In this document: one piece after another, positions 6,001 through 7,617 of the stretch
How positions within the stretch are numbered: the stretch's first letter is position 1
How the letters are laid out: the number at the start of each line of letters is the position of its first letter
DNA from: Bacteroidales bacterium
Lineage (GTDB): Bacteria; Bacteroidota; Bacteroidia; Bacteroidales; UBA7960
Direction of reading: 5' to 3'
Assembly (NCBI GenBank): GCA_007122505.1
Contig: SKTQ01000033.1
Span: 1-7,617 of the forward strand
Length of the DNA: 7,617 nt
Translations under genes and position numbers: made by a program
Notes under the pieces: generated by a model
Seen by the model: the letters and a program-made list of their open reading frames with translations, nothing else
What the model was told of the DNA's origin: nothing
Database searches by the model: none

Positions 6001-7617
6001 TTATTCGTTCAGCTTTTTATAAATTTTCTTCATCATCAACTCTTTTACCAAATCACCAAAAACCTTGTCTTCCAGTATTTTTTCAAAAATTTCTTGATTC
6101 TGATCCATTCGTCCAATGAGCTTGTCTATGAACTTGTCGTTGAAAGCAAATTTGAACGTGTCGATTTTATTTACTCTTGCTTGTGTCTGCAAGGTCTTAT
6201 CCTCCATCAATTCCGCTTCAATTTGGTCGAAGAATAATTTGTCCGCTTCTTCAAATTCTGTCCCGAAACGTTCATTGAGTACGTTGATGATTTCAGAAAG
6301 CAAAGCTTCTTCGTCTTTTGCTCTTTTCAGTCCTGCTTCTGATGTTCCACTTAGTTCACCTTCTTCTCCCTTTTGTAATTCTATGGAGCCTTCTTTTATC
6401 TTCTGTAAGCGGTAATATTCCAAAGCTACTTCATCATCCAAATGCAATGATTCAGAAAGTTCCCGTTTTGGAAGTCTGGTTTGTAATAGCTTGGCATATG
6501 CATAGAATTTTTCAAATTCTGCATCAATAAAAGGCATGATTTGAGAAAGGAAAGCATAGAGATTTGTCCAGGAGCGTAAACCTTTTTTAAACTCGTCTTG
6601 CTTTTCTTCTTCAGTTATGGCTCGATACCTGTCAACAGCAGGGTCTGTGAAAGCATAAAGATGCTTTTGTTGTTTTGGATTGTTTAATTTGGTTTTGGGG
6701 TCAAAATACACATTGGCAAATGCTTCAATTTCCTGTTCCCAATACACTTGAAATTGATCCAGTCTTGCCTTTAAGTCGTACAAATGGTTGATATCTGTTT
6801 CCTCAGTTACGGAAGTAACTTCATAGTAGGGTTGGAAGGAATCCAGAATTGTTTGTCTCTCATTGGCAAAATCTAATACAAAGGTGTCTTCTTTACCGGG
6901 GCAAGTTCTGTTTAGTCGTGAAAGCGTCTGTACTGCTTTAACCCCTGAAAGCTTTTTATCCACATACATTGTATGCAGTAACGGTTGGTCAAATCCGGTT
7001 TGGTACTTATCCGCTACGATCAGGATCTTGTATTCATCTTTTTCAAAAGCACCTGGCAACTCTTTTTCACTGTAACCAGTTATTTCGGGTTCTGAAACGC
7101 CTTCCGGTACATCATCGTCAATTACTTTTCCTGAAAACGCGACTAAGACTTTTATTTCTTTATCATAACCCTTCTCATTTATATAGCTTTCAAATTCCTC
7201 GAAATACCTTTTCGCATGAAGTCTTGACCCACAAACCAGCATGGCTTTGGCTTTACCTCCAATTTTTTTGGAAACTACATCTCTGAAATGTTCAATGATA
7301 ATTTCTGTTTTTTGCGCAAGATTGTGGGGGTGCAATGAAACAAATTTACCAATGGCTTTTGCAGCTTTTTTCTTGTTTAGCTGTGGGTCCTCCTGAATGG
7401 CTTTGGTCAGTTTAAAAAAAAGTTCGTAGGTGATATAGTTTTGCAATACATCAAAAATAAATCCTTCTTCTATTGCTTGACGCATTGAGTACAAATGAAA
7501 TGGCTTTGGTTTACCCTCTGAATCTTGGTCACCAAATACCTGTAGCGTTTTATACTTGGGTGTTGCCGTGAAAGCAAAAAATGAAATATTATCTTGTTGA
7601 CCTCTAGCGGCTGCTGA
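6001..7617 (-). CDS. hsdR: Type I restriction endonuclease R subunit, C-terminal part (538 codons, N-terminus outside window)
   Basis: The frame is open from the right edge (7617) to TAA at 6003-6001, so a TTG at 7494 that could be taken as a start is internal. HsdR is the motor and nuclease subunit of type I restriction-modification enzymes: it pulls in DNA by ATP hydrolysis and cuts unmethylated foreign DNA. What is present is the second half of the SF2 motor and the C-terminal helical region that binds the HsdM/HsdS core. FTATPKYKTL (fragment residues 16-25) is motif III, followed by PFHLYSMRQAIEEGFIFDVL, typical of HsdR. MLVCGSR (126-132) is motif IV, VADKYQTGFDQP (201-212) motif V, and QTLSRLNRTCPGK (230-242) motif VI. 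The nuclease domain and Walker motifs must lie beyond the edge, given a usual length of about 1000. No frameshift is seen. The low G+C (16-18 per 60 bases in three sampled lines) suggests horizontal gain. Confidence 0.95.
   Translation of the reverse strand, partial: SAAARGQQDNISFFAFTATPKYKTLQVFGDQDSEGKPKPFHLYSMRQAIEEGFIFDVLQNYITYELFFKLTKAIQEDPQLNKKKAAKAIGKFVSLHPHNLAQKTEIIIEHFRDVVSKKIGGKAKAMLVCGSRLHAKRYFEEFESYINEKGYDKEIKVLVAFSGKVIDDDVPEGVSEPEITGYSEKELPGAFEKDEYKILIVADKYQTGFDQPLLHTMYVDKKLSGVKAVQTLSRLNRTCPGKEDTFVLDFANERQTILDSFQPYYEVTSVTEETDINHLYDLKARLDQFQVYWEQEIEAFANVYFDPKTKLNNPKQQKHLYAFTDPAVDRYRAITEEEKQDEFKKGLRSWTNLYAFLSQIMPFIDAEFEKFYAYAKLLQTRLPKRELSESLHLDDEVALEYYRLQKIKEGSIELQKGEEGELSGTSEAGLKRAKDEEALLSEIINVLNERFGTEFEEADKLFFDQIEAELMEDKTLQTQARVNKIDTFKFAFNDKFIDKLIGRMDQNQEIFEKILEDKVFGDLVKELMMKKIYKKLNE

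Noticed and set aside
6001..7494. A separate 497-residue gene starting at TTG 7494
   Set aside because: The frame continues upstream to the window edge with HsdR motif III (FTATPK), so the TTG codes for an internal Leu.

Overview
The window looks like chromosomal DNA of a member of the Bacteroidota. The grounds are the gene set (a FloA/NfeD pair, an M48 lipoprotein and a Ste24-type M48 protease, and a membrane-anchored VWA protein of about 700 residues of a kind common in that phylum), start codons without a clear Shine-Dalgarno but with A-rich leaders, and two matches to the Bacteroidota -7 promoter consensus TAnnTTTG. The genus cannot be told from the sequence. All six genes lie on the minus strand, so transcription runs from high to low coordinates.

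Layout in transcription order. (1) 7617-6001: the C-terminal half of a type I restriction endonuclease R subunit (HsdR), cut by the right window edge. It is much more AT-rich than the rest: three sampled 60-base lines hold 16, 18 and 17 G+C, against 30 and 33 in two lines from the other genes. (2) 6000-5818: a 183-base gap with a cluster of short direct and inverted repeats just after the hsdR stop, then an AT-rich leader with a possible promoter. (3) 5817-5017: an M48 metalloprotease lipoprotein with a GTG start. (4) 4944-4474 and 4471-3461: nfeD and floA, 2 bases apart, closed by a strong intrinsic terminator at 3438-3401. (5) A second promoter, overlapped by three tandem 10-bp repeats, then 3234-1150, a membrane-anchored VWA protein. 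(6) 1130-1: a Ste24/CAAX-type M48 protease, 19 bases after the VWA gene and cut by the left window edge shortly after its third zinc ligand.

Read together, the region between hsdR and the left edge is a membrane and cell-envelope quality-control neighbourhood. A flotillin scaffold and its NfeD partner lie between two unrelated-topology M48 zinc proteases, one a secreted lipoprotein and one an integral inner-membrane enzyme, with a VWA membrane protein in between. The terminator and promoter at 3438-3281 suggest two transcription units: M48 lipoprotein-nfeD-floA, and VWA-ste24. The hsdR segment appears to be an accessory (restriction-modification) island abutting this core cluster, with the junction in the 6000-5818 gap. 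No tRNA, rRNA, CRISPR array or insertion sequence was seen, and no gene-free stretch exceeds 300 bases.
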